A stretch of DNA of 64,000 nt from an uncultured Eubacteriales bacterium (GTDB lineage: Bacteria > Bacillota > Clostridia > Oscillospirales > Oscillospiraceae), in contig UQZA01000001.1 of the NCBI GenBank assembly GCA_900545515.1, positions 62,001-126,000 of the forward strand. The letters run 5' to 3'. The notes beneath the pieces were generated by a model. That model saw only the letters and a list, made by a program, of their open reading frames with translations. It did no database searches and had not been told where the DNA came from. Below, in pieces: positions 32,580 to 40,410 of this stretch. The translations under genes and the position numbers were made by a program. The stretch's first letter is position 1, and each line of letters begins with the position of its first letter.

Positions 32580-35500
32580 CTACTGCTCCAGGAACCGCAT
32601 CAGGAACGCTGCCAGCTCCGCCCGGGTCGCCGCCTTCTGAGGCGCCAGGTTGAGGCTGTCACCATTGGCGATACCAGTCATCAGCCCCTCGGCTACCGCC
32701 CACTGCATTGCCTCCTCGGCCCAGGAGGAAACCCTCCCGGCGTCGGCAAAGCCCTTCAGCTCCGCCCGGGCAGTCGTATCGGCCATTTTGTAACCTGCAT
32801 AGCGGTAGAGGATGACGATGATCTGCTCCCGGGTCAGCTTGCCATTCGGACGGTACTGGCCGTTGCCATAGCCCTCTACCAGGCTCTTCTCCGCCGCCCA
32901 GTTCACAGCCTCGCTGTACCAGGCGCCTTGGGCCACGTCGGTAAACGAGCCGCTGTTTTCCACAGCAGGGCATCCCTCCAGGCGATACAGAATGGTGGTG
33001 ATCATGGCCCGGGTGGCCACGCCGTCGGGGCTAAAGGTGGTATCGGAGGTACCCATCATCAGCCGGTTGGACACCATATAATCCAGCGCCTGATGATACC
33101 ACCGATTCTGGTTGACATCGGTAAATTGGCCGGTGGGGCAGTTGTCCCCGCCGTCGCAGGAGCCGCCGTCCTTGGCAAACAAGGCAACAAAGGCCACATC
33201 GGCAATCATCATGTGCCCCTCGGGGTTGACGGGCGCCCACTTGGAGAAGACATAGCCTTCCTCCGGCACAGGCGTGGGGATCATAGCTGCGGTGAGCACC
33301 GTACCGGCATCCAGAGTCAGCGTCGTTCTGCCCTTCAAGCTGCCGTGCGCCCCTGCCCCATAGGCAACCGTGTAGGTGCCGGTGGGGTCTGGTATGTCCG
33401 TCCGCTGGAACCGGGCCGTGAAGGTGACGTCTGCGTCCACCCGATGCCCCACTGGGTCCTTGGGGTTCCAGCTGGTAAAGGCGCAGCCTGCATTTGCAAC
33501 GGGAGTGGGAACCATACCGGCGGTGAGAATCGTGTCCTTTTCCAGAGTCAGGACCGTTTCACCCTCCAGGCTGCCATTGGGACCGGCAACAAAGGTAACG
33601 GTGCAGGTCTCGGCCTCTGCGGCACGGAAGCCGGCGGTAAAGGTCACGTCGCTGTTGACGGTATAGCCCACAGGGTCGCATGGGGTCCAGCCGGAAAATA
33701 CATAGCCCTCATTTGCAGCCGGAGTGGGGACCATGGCAGAGGTTAAGGTCGTACCGGCCTTCACCTCCAGGGTGGTGGTTCCCTCCAGGCTGCCGTTTTC
33801 ACCGGCGGCAAAGGTAACGGCGTAGGTTTCCACAGGAGGCGTATCCACAGGCTTGAAGTTGGCGGTAAACGTCACATCGCCGTTCACTACATAGCCCTCG
33901 GGATCTTCCGGGGACCAGCTTTCAAACTGATAGCCCGAATTGGGAGCAGGCGTGGGGACGTCCTTCGCCGTCAGCGCAGCTCCCTCCTTGACCGAAATGG
34001 AGCTCCGCCCAATGAGGCGGCCGTTTCCGTCGGTGACAAAGCTTACAGTGTGCTCCTGGACGTCGCCTTTTACATCTATCGTTACAATATCCGTACCGCC
34101 CATGCAGTTTACGGAGAAGGTATAGGTCGCGCCTGCAACGAACTCATAGTCATCGTGGCGGCCGCCGTCTCCTCCGTAGTCTGCAATCCGGACCATCTGC
34201 TTCTGCTTGGGATTGGCCACGCAGAAGTCATACACACCTGCAGGAATTTGGATGGTGGCGGTGCCCGAAACCAGTACCGAGGTGGAGGTGGTGCTGCCGT
34301 TAAATCCGGCCGGAAGCACGTAGTCAAAGGGGGCCATGCTGATGTCACCCAAGCGGGAGAATTCACCGTGGGCCGGAATCACAGGACCGTAGGCGGTGGC
34401 GGTGGAATCAAAGAGAATCACATAGCCGCTGCTGTCTGCCCAGACGTTGTTGTAGCTCAGGACGATGGTTGCCGCGTTGTCCTGCTCTTCCTGGCGGACA
34501 AAGTTGGCGGTAAAGGTGATATCCTCCACAACCTCATAATCTTCAGGATCTGTGTGGCTCCATCCGGCAAACACATAGCCGTCCTCCGCCACAGGCGTGG
34601 GGATCTGCCCGGCCTCCAGAGCGTTGCCTCTCTGGACGGTGCAGGAGGTCTCTCCCTCCAGGCTGCCGTGTTCTCCGGCGGCAAAGGTCACGGTGTAAGA
34701 AGGCTCCACATCCGGCGTGACCGTAAGCTCCAGGCAATAGCTGAAGCCATCTTGCACCACGTAGAAGTCATAGGTGTAACCGGCCTGGAACTCATAGTCA
34801 TCGGCACGGGCGGGATGCCACAGGTCTTTGATGTACCACATCAGGTTGCCGCCCTTGTCCGGCATCCGGACTTCCCAGTCATAGACACCGGCCGGGATGG
34901 TGATGGTGGCGGAGTTGCCGCAGACCACGGCGGAACTGTCCAAAGAGCCGTCGTTCCCCTCGGGGCAGGAGTACTCATACATGCTGGCATCTATGTCGCC
35001 TTCCTGGCTGGGCACGCTGGAATTTCCATAGAGCTCCGGATGCACATCGAAGCTTGCAGCGTCCGCATCCAGAAACAAGACATAGCCTTGATCCTCATAG
35101 GGGTTATAGCTGCCTGCCCGCATGGTGATGACCGCCGTGCCCTCTGCAATTGGCGCAAAGTTGGCCGTGTAGGTGATATCCCCCGTGACACAGTCCCCAA
35201 CCGGGGAGGCGGGAGACCAGCCGGTGAAGCGGTAACCGGCCTCTGGCATCGGGGTGGGGATATCCGCCAGGAAGAGCTGCGCCCTCAAATCCTTCCTCAG
35301 AGTAGCCGCTCCATTCAGGCTGCCGTGCGTACCGGCGGCAAAGGTAACCGTGTACTGGGGCACAGCGTCCACCAGGGTCACGTTGTCCAGAACACCTACA
35401 TCGTCTCCATAAGAGGTGCCCTCGTCCTTCACATAGCTCCAGGTCACGGTGTACGTGCCGGCATTCCGGAAGGTATAGCGCACGGTTTTCCAGCCGTTAA

Positions 35501-37208
35501 ACCGGGCTGTCATCTCAGAGTTCAGCTCATAAACCTCTTTCCCGTCTACCAGGAAATAGAGGTTATCATAGATCTTTTCACAGCAAACGTCCCAGTCAAA
35601 GAACAGGGTTGCGCCGGCCTCCACAGTCACTGTGGTGGAGATGGTAGAGATGGTGTCATTCTGGGTGGCATTGCCGGAAACGGCATAGCTGCGCCCTTCG
35701 TAGAGGGTGGTAAACCAGGGGTACTCCCCATCCGTGGTGAACTGCAGCGTGCCGCCCTCCGTGTTCAGCGCTTCATCCAAGGAGCGGACATGCCAGTCAT
35801 TCCGGGTGTACTGCGCTGCAAAGGTGACATCCTGGTTCACTGTCACACCCACAGGATTGGCGTTCCATCCGGCGAAGGTGTAGTCCTCATCAGCTTGCAC
35901 GGTGGGAATCAGGTCTGCCGTCAGGACGGTCCCCTCCGCCACGCCCCGGCTTGTCATCCCGTAGAGCTTGCCGTGAGCGCCAGCTTGGAAGGTCACGGTA
36001 TACTCTTTGCTGGGAGCCGCCAGGCCAGTGACGGACACCTCGTCCAGAAGGGCCATATCGTCGCCCGCATCGCCGCCTATGTCCTTAGCAAAGCTCCAGG
36101 ACAGGGTGTAAGTACCAGCTGCCGGAAATTCATAAGTCTGGGTGGTCCAGCCGTTATATGTACCGGAGGTTTCGGAAGACAGCCGGGCAACTTGGGCGCC
36201 GTCCACCTGGAACCGGGCAACGTCGTAATTCTTTTCGGCGCTCACGTCCCAGCGGAAGGACAAAGAAGCGCCGTCTTCCACGGTGACCGTGGTGGAAATC
36301 ACGGATTCCGAGTCCCCCTGTCCAGCATTACCGGAGGCGGCGCACAGCCTCTCGTCCTCGCTTCTGGTGACGGTCCAGGGGTAGTCCCCGGTGCTGGCGA
36401 AGTGGAGGCTGCCACCGGCAGCGTTCACTGCTTCATCCAGACTCTCCGTGGGAGGTATCATTTGAAACTCTGCCGTAAAGGTCGTATCATCTGACACCGT
36501 GTAGCCCACCGGATCTTCGGGACTCCAGCCGGCGAACCTGTAGCCTGCGTTGCCCACAGGGGCGGGGACCTGATCTGCCGTCAGAGCAGAATTGGGCTGC
36601 ACCTGCACAGTGACATTCCCCTCCAGGGTCCCGTGGGCGCCGGCAGCAAAGGTGACGGTGTACTCGTCCGGCTCCGGCAGCAGGCCGGTTACCACCACGT
36701 TGTCCAGGGCGCCCATGTCTGCGCCCCCCGGCGCATCGGAGTTGACATACCGCCACTCCAACTGATGCACGCCGCCCGTTTCAAAGGTGTGGGTGTAACG
36801 GGTCCAGCCGTTCCAGGGGCCTCTGGCCTCATTGTCACAAGACGCAGTGTATTGATTGTCAACATAGAAGTACAAGTGCTCAAAGATGGTGCCGGAGATG
36901 TCCCAGTCGAAGGACACCGTGGCGCCGGCCTCCACCCGCACGCGGGTCATGACCTTTGAGGTGGTCCCGGCAAAGCCGGAATTGCCAGAGACCGCATACG
37001 TTCGGGTTTCCGCCTGGTCTTGCATCACCGTCCAAGGGTGGTCCTCCGACGTAGTAAAGGAGAGAAGTCCTTCCTCGCCGTTCAGCGCCTGATCCAGGGC
37101 TGTCTCGCCCTGGGCTGAGGTCCCGGCCACAGCGCTTGCCGGCAGGACGCCCAGAGCCAGGCACAGGCACAGTGCCATTGCAATCCCTCGTAACCATGTT
37201 TTCTTCAT
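32580..37208 (-). CDS. SLH-anchored adhesin with gingipain-adhesin-like modules and eight B-repeats, 1542 residues
   Basis: ATG 37208 follows GGAAGGA; a Sec signal precedes the mature start near SAVAG. Three copies of a jelly-roll module (about residues 35-173, 253-394 and 476-614; for example LDEAVNAAGGSLHF ... AGTYTLSWSFAKD) resemble the MAM/cleaved-adhesin fold. Two modules (about 693-833 and 913-1049) carry GYVILFDSTATAYG ... TIQIPAGVYDFCVANP ... DDYEFVAGATYTFSV, matching the DUF2436-type domain of Porphyromonas gingipain adhesins. Eight repeats of the InlB/Flg_new type (VTFAAGAHGSLEG ... GYxFxGWSPxDP ... VTFTANF) link them. Three SLH repeats end the protein from about 1361. No catalytic site is seen. 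Role: adhesion or ligand capture at the wall. Confidence 0.88.
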   Translation of the reverse strand: MKKTWLRGIAMALCLCLALGVLPASAVAGTSAQGETALDQALNGEEGLLSFTTSEDHPWTVMQDQAETRTYAVSGNSGFAGTTSKVMTRVRVEAGATVSFDWDISGTIFEHLYFYVDNQYTASCDNEARGPWNGWTRYTHTFETGGVHQLEWRYVNSDAPGGADMGALDNVVVTGLLPEPDEYTVTFAAGAHGTLEGNVTVQVQPNSALTADQVPAPVGNAGYRFAGWSPEDPVGYTVSDDTTFTAEFQMIPPTESLDEAVNAAGGSLHFASTGDYPWTVTRSEDERLCAASGNAGQGDSESVISTTVTVEDGASLSFRWDVSAEKNYDVARFQVDGAQVARLSSETSGTYNGWTTQTYEFPAAGTYTLSWSFAKDIGGDAGDDMALLDEVSVTGLAAPSKEYTVTFQAGAHGKLYGMTSRGVAEGTVLTADLIPTVQADEDYTFAGWNANPVGVTVNQDVTFAAQYTRNDWHVRSLDEALNTEGGTLQFTTDGEYPWFTTLYEGRSYAVSGNATQNDTISTISTTVTVEAGATLFFDWDVCCEKIYDNLYFLVDGKEVYELNSEMTARFNGWKTVRYTFRNAGTYTVTWSYVKDEGTSYGDDVGVLDNVTLVDAVPQYTVTFAAGTHGSLNGAATLRKDLRAQLFLADIPTPMPEAGYRFTGWSPASPVGDCVTGDITYTANFAPIAEGTAVITMRAGSYNPYEDQGYVLFLDADAASFDVHPELYGNSSVPSQEGDIDASMYEYSCPEGNDGSLDSSAVVCGNSATITIPAGVYDWEVRMPDKGGNLMWYIKDLWHPARADDYEFQAGYTYDFYVVQDGFSYCLELTVTPDVEPSYTVTFAAGEHGSLEGETSCTVQRGNALEAGQIPTPVAEDGYVFAGWSHTDPEDYEVVEDITFTANFVRQEEQDNAATIVLSYNNVWADSSGYVILFDSTATAYGPVIPAHGEFSRLGDISMAPFDYVLPAGFNGSTTSTSVLVSGTATIQIPAGVYDFCVANPKQKQMVRIADYGGDGGRHDDYEFVAGATYTFSVNCMGGTDIVTIDVKGDVQEHTVSFVTDGNGRLIGRSSISVKEGAALTAKDVPTPAPNSGYQFESWSPEDPEGYVVNGDVTFTANFKPVDTPPVETYAVTFAAGENGSLEGTTTLEVKAGTTLTSAMVPTPAANEGYVFSGWTPCDPVGYTVNSDVTFTAGFRAAEAETCTVTFVAGPNGSLEGETVLTLEKDTILTAGMVPTPVANAGCAFTSWNPKDPVGHRVDADVTFTARFQRTDIPDPTGTYTVAYGAGAHGSLKGRTTLTLDAGTVLTAAMIPTPVPEEGYVFSKWAPVNPEGHMMIADVAFVALFAKDGGSCDGGDNCPTGQFTDVNQNRWYHQALDYMVSNRLMMGTSDTTFSPDGVATRAMITTILYRLEGCPAVENSGSFTDVAQGAWYSEAVNWAAEKSLVEGYGNGQYRPNGKLTREQIIVILYRYAGYKMADTTARAELKGFADAGRVSSWAEEAMQWAVAEGLMTGIANGDSLNLAPQKAATRAELAAFLMRFLEQ

Positions 37209-37307
37209 GCTTGATCCTTCCTTTCTAATCACTGTCTGCAGACAGCTGACCGCCTTGCCGGCTGCACCGGACTCCGTCTACGGGTCGCTCCCGGTAGCGT
37301 AAGCAAG

Positions 37308-37327
37308 TGTTGCAAATTTCTGCAACA
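37308..37327. promoter_or_regulatory. Inverted repeat downstream of the adhesin promoter
   Basis: TGTTGCA (37308-37314) and TGCAACA (37321-37327) around 6 nt, just inside the transcript. A possible operator. Confidence 0.4.
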
Positions 37328-37346
37328 ATCTATTGTCTGCAAAAGC

Positions 37347-37375
37347 ACTATACCACAATATCTCCCAGAAGTCAA
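37347..37375 (-). promoter_or_regulatory. Strong promoter of the SLH adhesin
   Basis: Minus strand TTGACT (37370-37375), 17-bp spacer, TATAGT (37347-37352); leader of about 130 nt. Confidence 0.8.
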
Positions 37376-37409
37376 CCCAGAATTCTCCTTGCGATTCCTT
37401 TATGCGTGC

Positions 37410-37480
37410 AGGCCGGTAAAAACTCCTGCCCTCTCCCAGGGGAGGCCCCCACTCCAGTACGGAAAAGGAAATGCCGTTGT
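37410..37480. repeat. Intergenic mosaic repeat (family A), copy 4 (short)
   Basis: CCTGCCCTCTCCCAGGGGAG and CCAGTACGGAAAAGGAAATG, the two ends of the family A unit brought together. Confidence 0.55.
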
Positions 37481-37496
37481 CTGGTATTTTTCGCCC

Positions 37497-37525
37497 TTGC
37501 GTCTTTCCGGAACTTTCTCTATAAT
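37497..37525 (+). promoter_or_regulatory. Promoter of the BMP-metallophosphoesterase operon
   Basis: TTGCGT (37497-37502), 17-bp spacer, TATAAT (37520-37525). Confidence 0.75.
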
Positions 37526-37571
37526 AGGAACCACAAAGCCATACAAAGTGGCCAGCAGGGGAGGAATTCCA

Positions 37572-39530
37572 TTGAGCAGACAGGAAGCAAACGAGCAATA
37601 CGCCAAAGCGCTGAAGGCGGGGCAGAAGCATTACCGGGATTGTGTCATCCGGGGACGTTATCCTTATCCTCAGGTGCTGGATGAAATTCTGGACGACTCC
37701 ATGGCCGCCGGCCGGGTGGACATGGGGCTCATCAGCATCCCCACCGAGGGGATTGTGGGCACCAAGGCCGCCGGACGGACCTCCGCCTTTGCCGCCAACT
37801 TCATGCCCCTTCTGGCAGCTAACACAGAGTTTGCCGCCAAATGGGTGGAGCTGTGCATGGCCCACCTGGGGGAGGGCATCCGGGACCCCATCCGCTGCTA
37901 CGAATACATGGGCCGGTTTTACGTCCAGGAGGGCAACAAGCGGGTCAGCGTCCTCAAGAGCTACGGCGCCCCGGCCATCGACGCCTTTGTCACCCGGGTG
38001 ATTCCCGCCTATTCCCAGGACCAGGCCGTCCAGGTTTACTATGAGTTTCTGAACTCCTTTCCCCTCACCGGCCTGTATCAGGTCCGCTTCAGCCAGCTGG
38101 GGGGCTTTGCCAAGCTCCAGGCTGCCCTGGGTTTTGAGCCGGACCACGTCTGGACCAAGGAGGAGCGGCAGCGGTTCCTCTCTGGCTACACCTATTTCCA
38201 GGCAGCCTTCCGGAAGCTGGGGGGAGAGGGCCTGCCCCTTACCACGGCAGACGCCCTGCTGGTCTGGCTCCGGGTGTACACCTTTGAGGAGCTGAAAACT
38301 CAAACCGCCCAGGAGCTCACTAAAAACCTCAGCGCCATCTGGGCCGACGTCAAAGTCCTGGCCCATCCCGCCCCCATCACCGTGAGCACCTCCCCCCAGG
38401 AGGAGCCGGACAAGGGGCTCCTGAACCGGCTCCTGGACGCTGTACGGCCCAACCACATCCATGTCGCTTTCATCAACGAGCGCAACCCGGTGGACAGCAC
38501 CTGGACCAGCGCCCATGACCTGGGCAGGCAATATCTGGAGCAGGCCTTGGCCGGAAGAGTGACCGTCCGCACCTACAACATGGTCCAACCGGGAGAAAAT
38601 GCCGAGACGGTGATGGAGCAGGCCATTGCCGAGGGGGCCCAGGTGCTCTTTGCCACCACGCCCCCCCTCATTGCCGCCTGCCGGAAAATCGCCGTGCGGC
38701 ACCCCGGCGTTCGGATTCTCAACTGCTCCGTATCCATGCCCTACACCGGTGTGCGCACCTACTACAGCCGGATTTACGAAGGCAAGTTCATCACCGGCGC
38801 CATTGCCGGAGCCATGGCCAAAGATGACCAGGTGGGGTATGTGGCCAGCTACCCCATTTTTGGCGTCCCCGCCGGGATCAACGCCTTTGCCCTGGGGGCG
38901 CGGCTGGCTAATCCCCGGGTGAAAATTTATCTTCACTGGTCCTGCACCCCGGGCAATGCCTTGGATCTCTTCACACGGCAGGGAATTTCCATCATCTCCA
39001 ACCGGGACATTCCCACCCCAGACCTGCCCCAGCAGGATTGGGGCGTGTACCAGGTTGGGCCCGGGGGCGCCATTCAGCCTCTGGCCTCTCCCTACTGGCA
39101 TTGGGGCCGGTTCTATGAGAAAATGATCCGCAGCATTCTAAACGGCGGCTGGGACGCCCTGAACGCCGAGCACAGCGAGCAGGCGGTGAACTACTGGTGG
39201 GGCATGAGCAGCGGAGTGGTGGATGTACGGATCGACCCCAGCCTCCCGGACGGGGTGCAGCATCTGGCTGAAATTCTGAAGCGGGGCATTGTGGACGGCT
39301 CCATCGACCCCTTCCACCGGCTGATTTCCTCCCAAGACGGCGCTCTCCGTAACGACGGCAACCAATGGTACTCCCCGGAGGAGATTCTCCACATGGACTG
39401 GCTGTGTGACTGCGTGGAAGGCAGCATCCCCACCTTTGACCAGCTGCTGCCCATGTCCCAGGCCATGGTCCGGCTCCAGGGCGTGTATCGGGACCGAATT
39501 CCTCCGGAAAAGGAGGGGACACTCCTGTGA
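37572..39530 (+). CDS. BMP-family ligand-binding protein fused to a ParB-like N-terminal domain, apparently cytoplasmic
   Basis: A 652-residue protein beginning at TTG 37572 with GGGAGG 7 nt upstream. There is no signal sequence or lipobox. The first ~290 residues are an unrecognised domain; GRFYVQEGNKRVSVLKSYGA resembles the ParB/sulfiredoxin fold. From about residue 295 the sequence is of the basic-membrane-protein (BMP/Med) family of nucleoside- or purine-binding proteins: HVAFINERNPVDSTWTSAHD, YYSRIYEGKFITGAIAGAMA, VGYVASYPIFGVPAGINAFA. The family is normally a lipoprotein feeding an ABC importer; none is here. The stop overlaps the start of a metallophosphoesterase gene (GTGA), suggesting a joint cytoplasmic role, perhaps nucleotide sensing. 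Function not established. Confidence 0.75.
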   Translation: MSRQEANEQYAKALKAGQKHYRDCVIRGRYPYPQVLDEILDDSMAAGRVDMGLISIPTEGIVGTKAAGRTSAFAANFMPLLAANTEFAAKWVELCMAHLGEGIRDPIRCYEYMGRFYVQEGNKRVSVLKSYGAPAIDAFVTRVIPAYSQDQAVQVYYEFLNSFPLTGLYQVRFSQLGGFAKLQAALGFEPDHVWTKEERQRFLSGYTYFQAAFRKLGGEGLPLTTADALLVWLRVYTFEELKTQTAQELTKNLSAIWADVKVLAHPAPITVSTSPQEEPDKGLLNRLLDAVRPNHIHVAFINERNPVDSTWTSAHDLGRQYLEQALAGRVTVRTYNMVQPGENAETVMEQAIAEGAQVLFATTPPLIAACRKIAVRHPGVRILNCSVSMPYTGVRTYYSRIYEGKFITGAIAGAMAKDDQVGYVASYPIFGVPAGINAFALGARLANPRVKIYLHWSCTPGNALDLFTRQGISIISNRDIPTPDLPQQDWGVYQVGPGGAIQPLASPYWHWGRFYEKMIRSILNGGWDALNAEHSEQAVNYWWGMSSGVVDVRIDPSLPDGVQHLAEILKRGIVDGSIDPFHRLISSQDGALRNDGNQWYSPEEILHMDWLCDCVEGSIPTFDQLLPMSQAMVRLQGVYRDRIPPEKEGTLL

Positions 39531-40162
39531 AGATTCTGTTGGTTTCTGACGAGGAATGCCTGTACCTGTGGGACTATTACCGGCCCGGGCGGCTGGACGG
39601 CATTGACCTGATTCTGTCCTGCGGCGACCTGAATGCAGAATACCTCTCCTTCCTGGTGACCATGGGGCGGGCTCCCGTTCTCTACGTCCATGGTAACCAC
39701 GACGGCGGCTATGACAAGCACCCGCCAGAGGGCTGCACCTGCATTGAGGACCAGGTGGTCTGCGTGGGCGGCCTGCGGATTTTGGGACTGGGCGGCAGCC
39801 CCTGGTACTCCGGCGGCCCCCATCAGTACACCGAGCGGGAGATGGAGCGGCGCATCCGCCGCCTCCGCTACCGCCTCTACCGCACCGGCGGGGTGGACAT
39901 TGTGGTGACTCACGCCCCGGCCCGGGGCTATGGCGACGAAGACAGCCGGCCCCACCAGGGCTTCGCCGCCTTCCTCCCCCTGCTGGACAAGTACGCCCCC
40001 CAATACTTGGTCCACGGCCATGTCCACACCCGCTACGGCGTGGGCCGCCCCCGGGTGCTGCAGCGGGGAGGCACCACCATCATCAACGCCTGCGAACGCT
40101 ACCTCCTGGAGCTCCCAGATCCCCCTGCCAACGCCCCCGGGCGAAAGCGGAAGGAGCTATAA
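39527..40162 (+). CDS. Calcineurin-like metallophosphoesterase
   Basis: A 211-residue metal-dependent phosphoesterase, starting at GTG 39527 within the stop codon of the preceding gene. Metal ligands are visible in SCGDLN, YVHGNHDGGYD, VVTHAPARGYGDE and HGHVHTRYG; the usual first DxH is replaced by VSDEECLYL. A substrate cannot be read from sequence. Tight coupling to the BMP-family gene implies a shared small-molecule target. Confidence 0.85.
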   Translation: MKILLVSDEECLYLWDYYRPGRLDGIDLILSCGDLNAEYLSFLVTMGRAPVLYVHGNHDGGYDKHPPEGCTCIEDQVVCVGGLRILGLGGSPWYSGGPHQYTEREMERRIRRLRYRLYRTGGVDIVVTHAPARGYGDEDSRPHQGFAAFLPLLDKYAPQYLVHGHVHTRYGVGRPRVLQRGGTTIINACERYLLELPDPPANAPGRKRKEL

Positions 40163-40296
40163 GAATTCCATGCTCCCCTGCCCTCTGCCAGAGCCAAGAC
40201 GCTTATGCGCCAGGGCCGTATCAAAGCATTCTGTTAGTCTTGCGTAATATTGACACTGCGCATCCCTGCACTGCTCTGATGTTTTTCGAGTTCCTA

Positions 40297-40325
40297 TTGC
40301 AATTCTCAAAAATGTACAGTATAAT
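40297..40325 (+). promoter_or_regulatory. Promoter of the BspA-type SLH protein
   Basis: TTGCAA (40297-40302), 17-bp spacer, TATAAT (40320-40325). Confidence 0.8.
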
Positions 40326-40410
40326 TTAACCATAGAGGCGCATGCACTGCGTCGAAATCAGTCCCATTTTGCCCCAGAGGCAGGGTGGGATACAGAAAGG
40401 AAGGACAACT

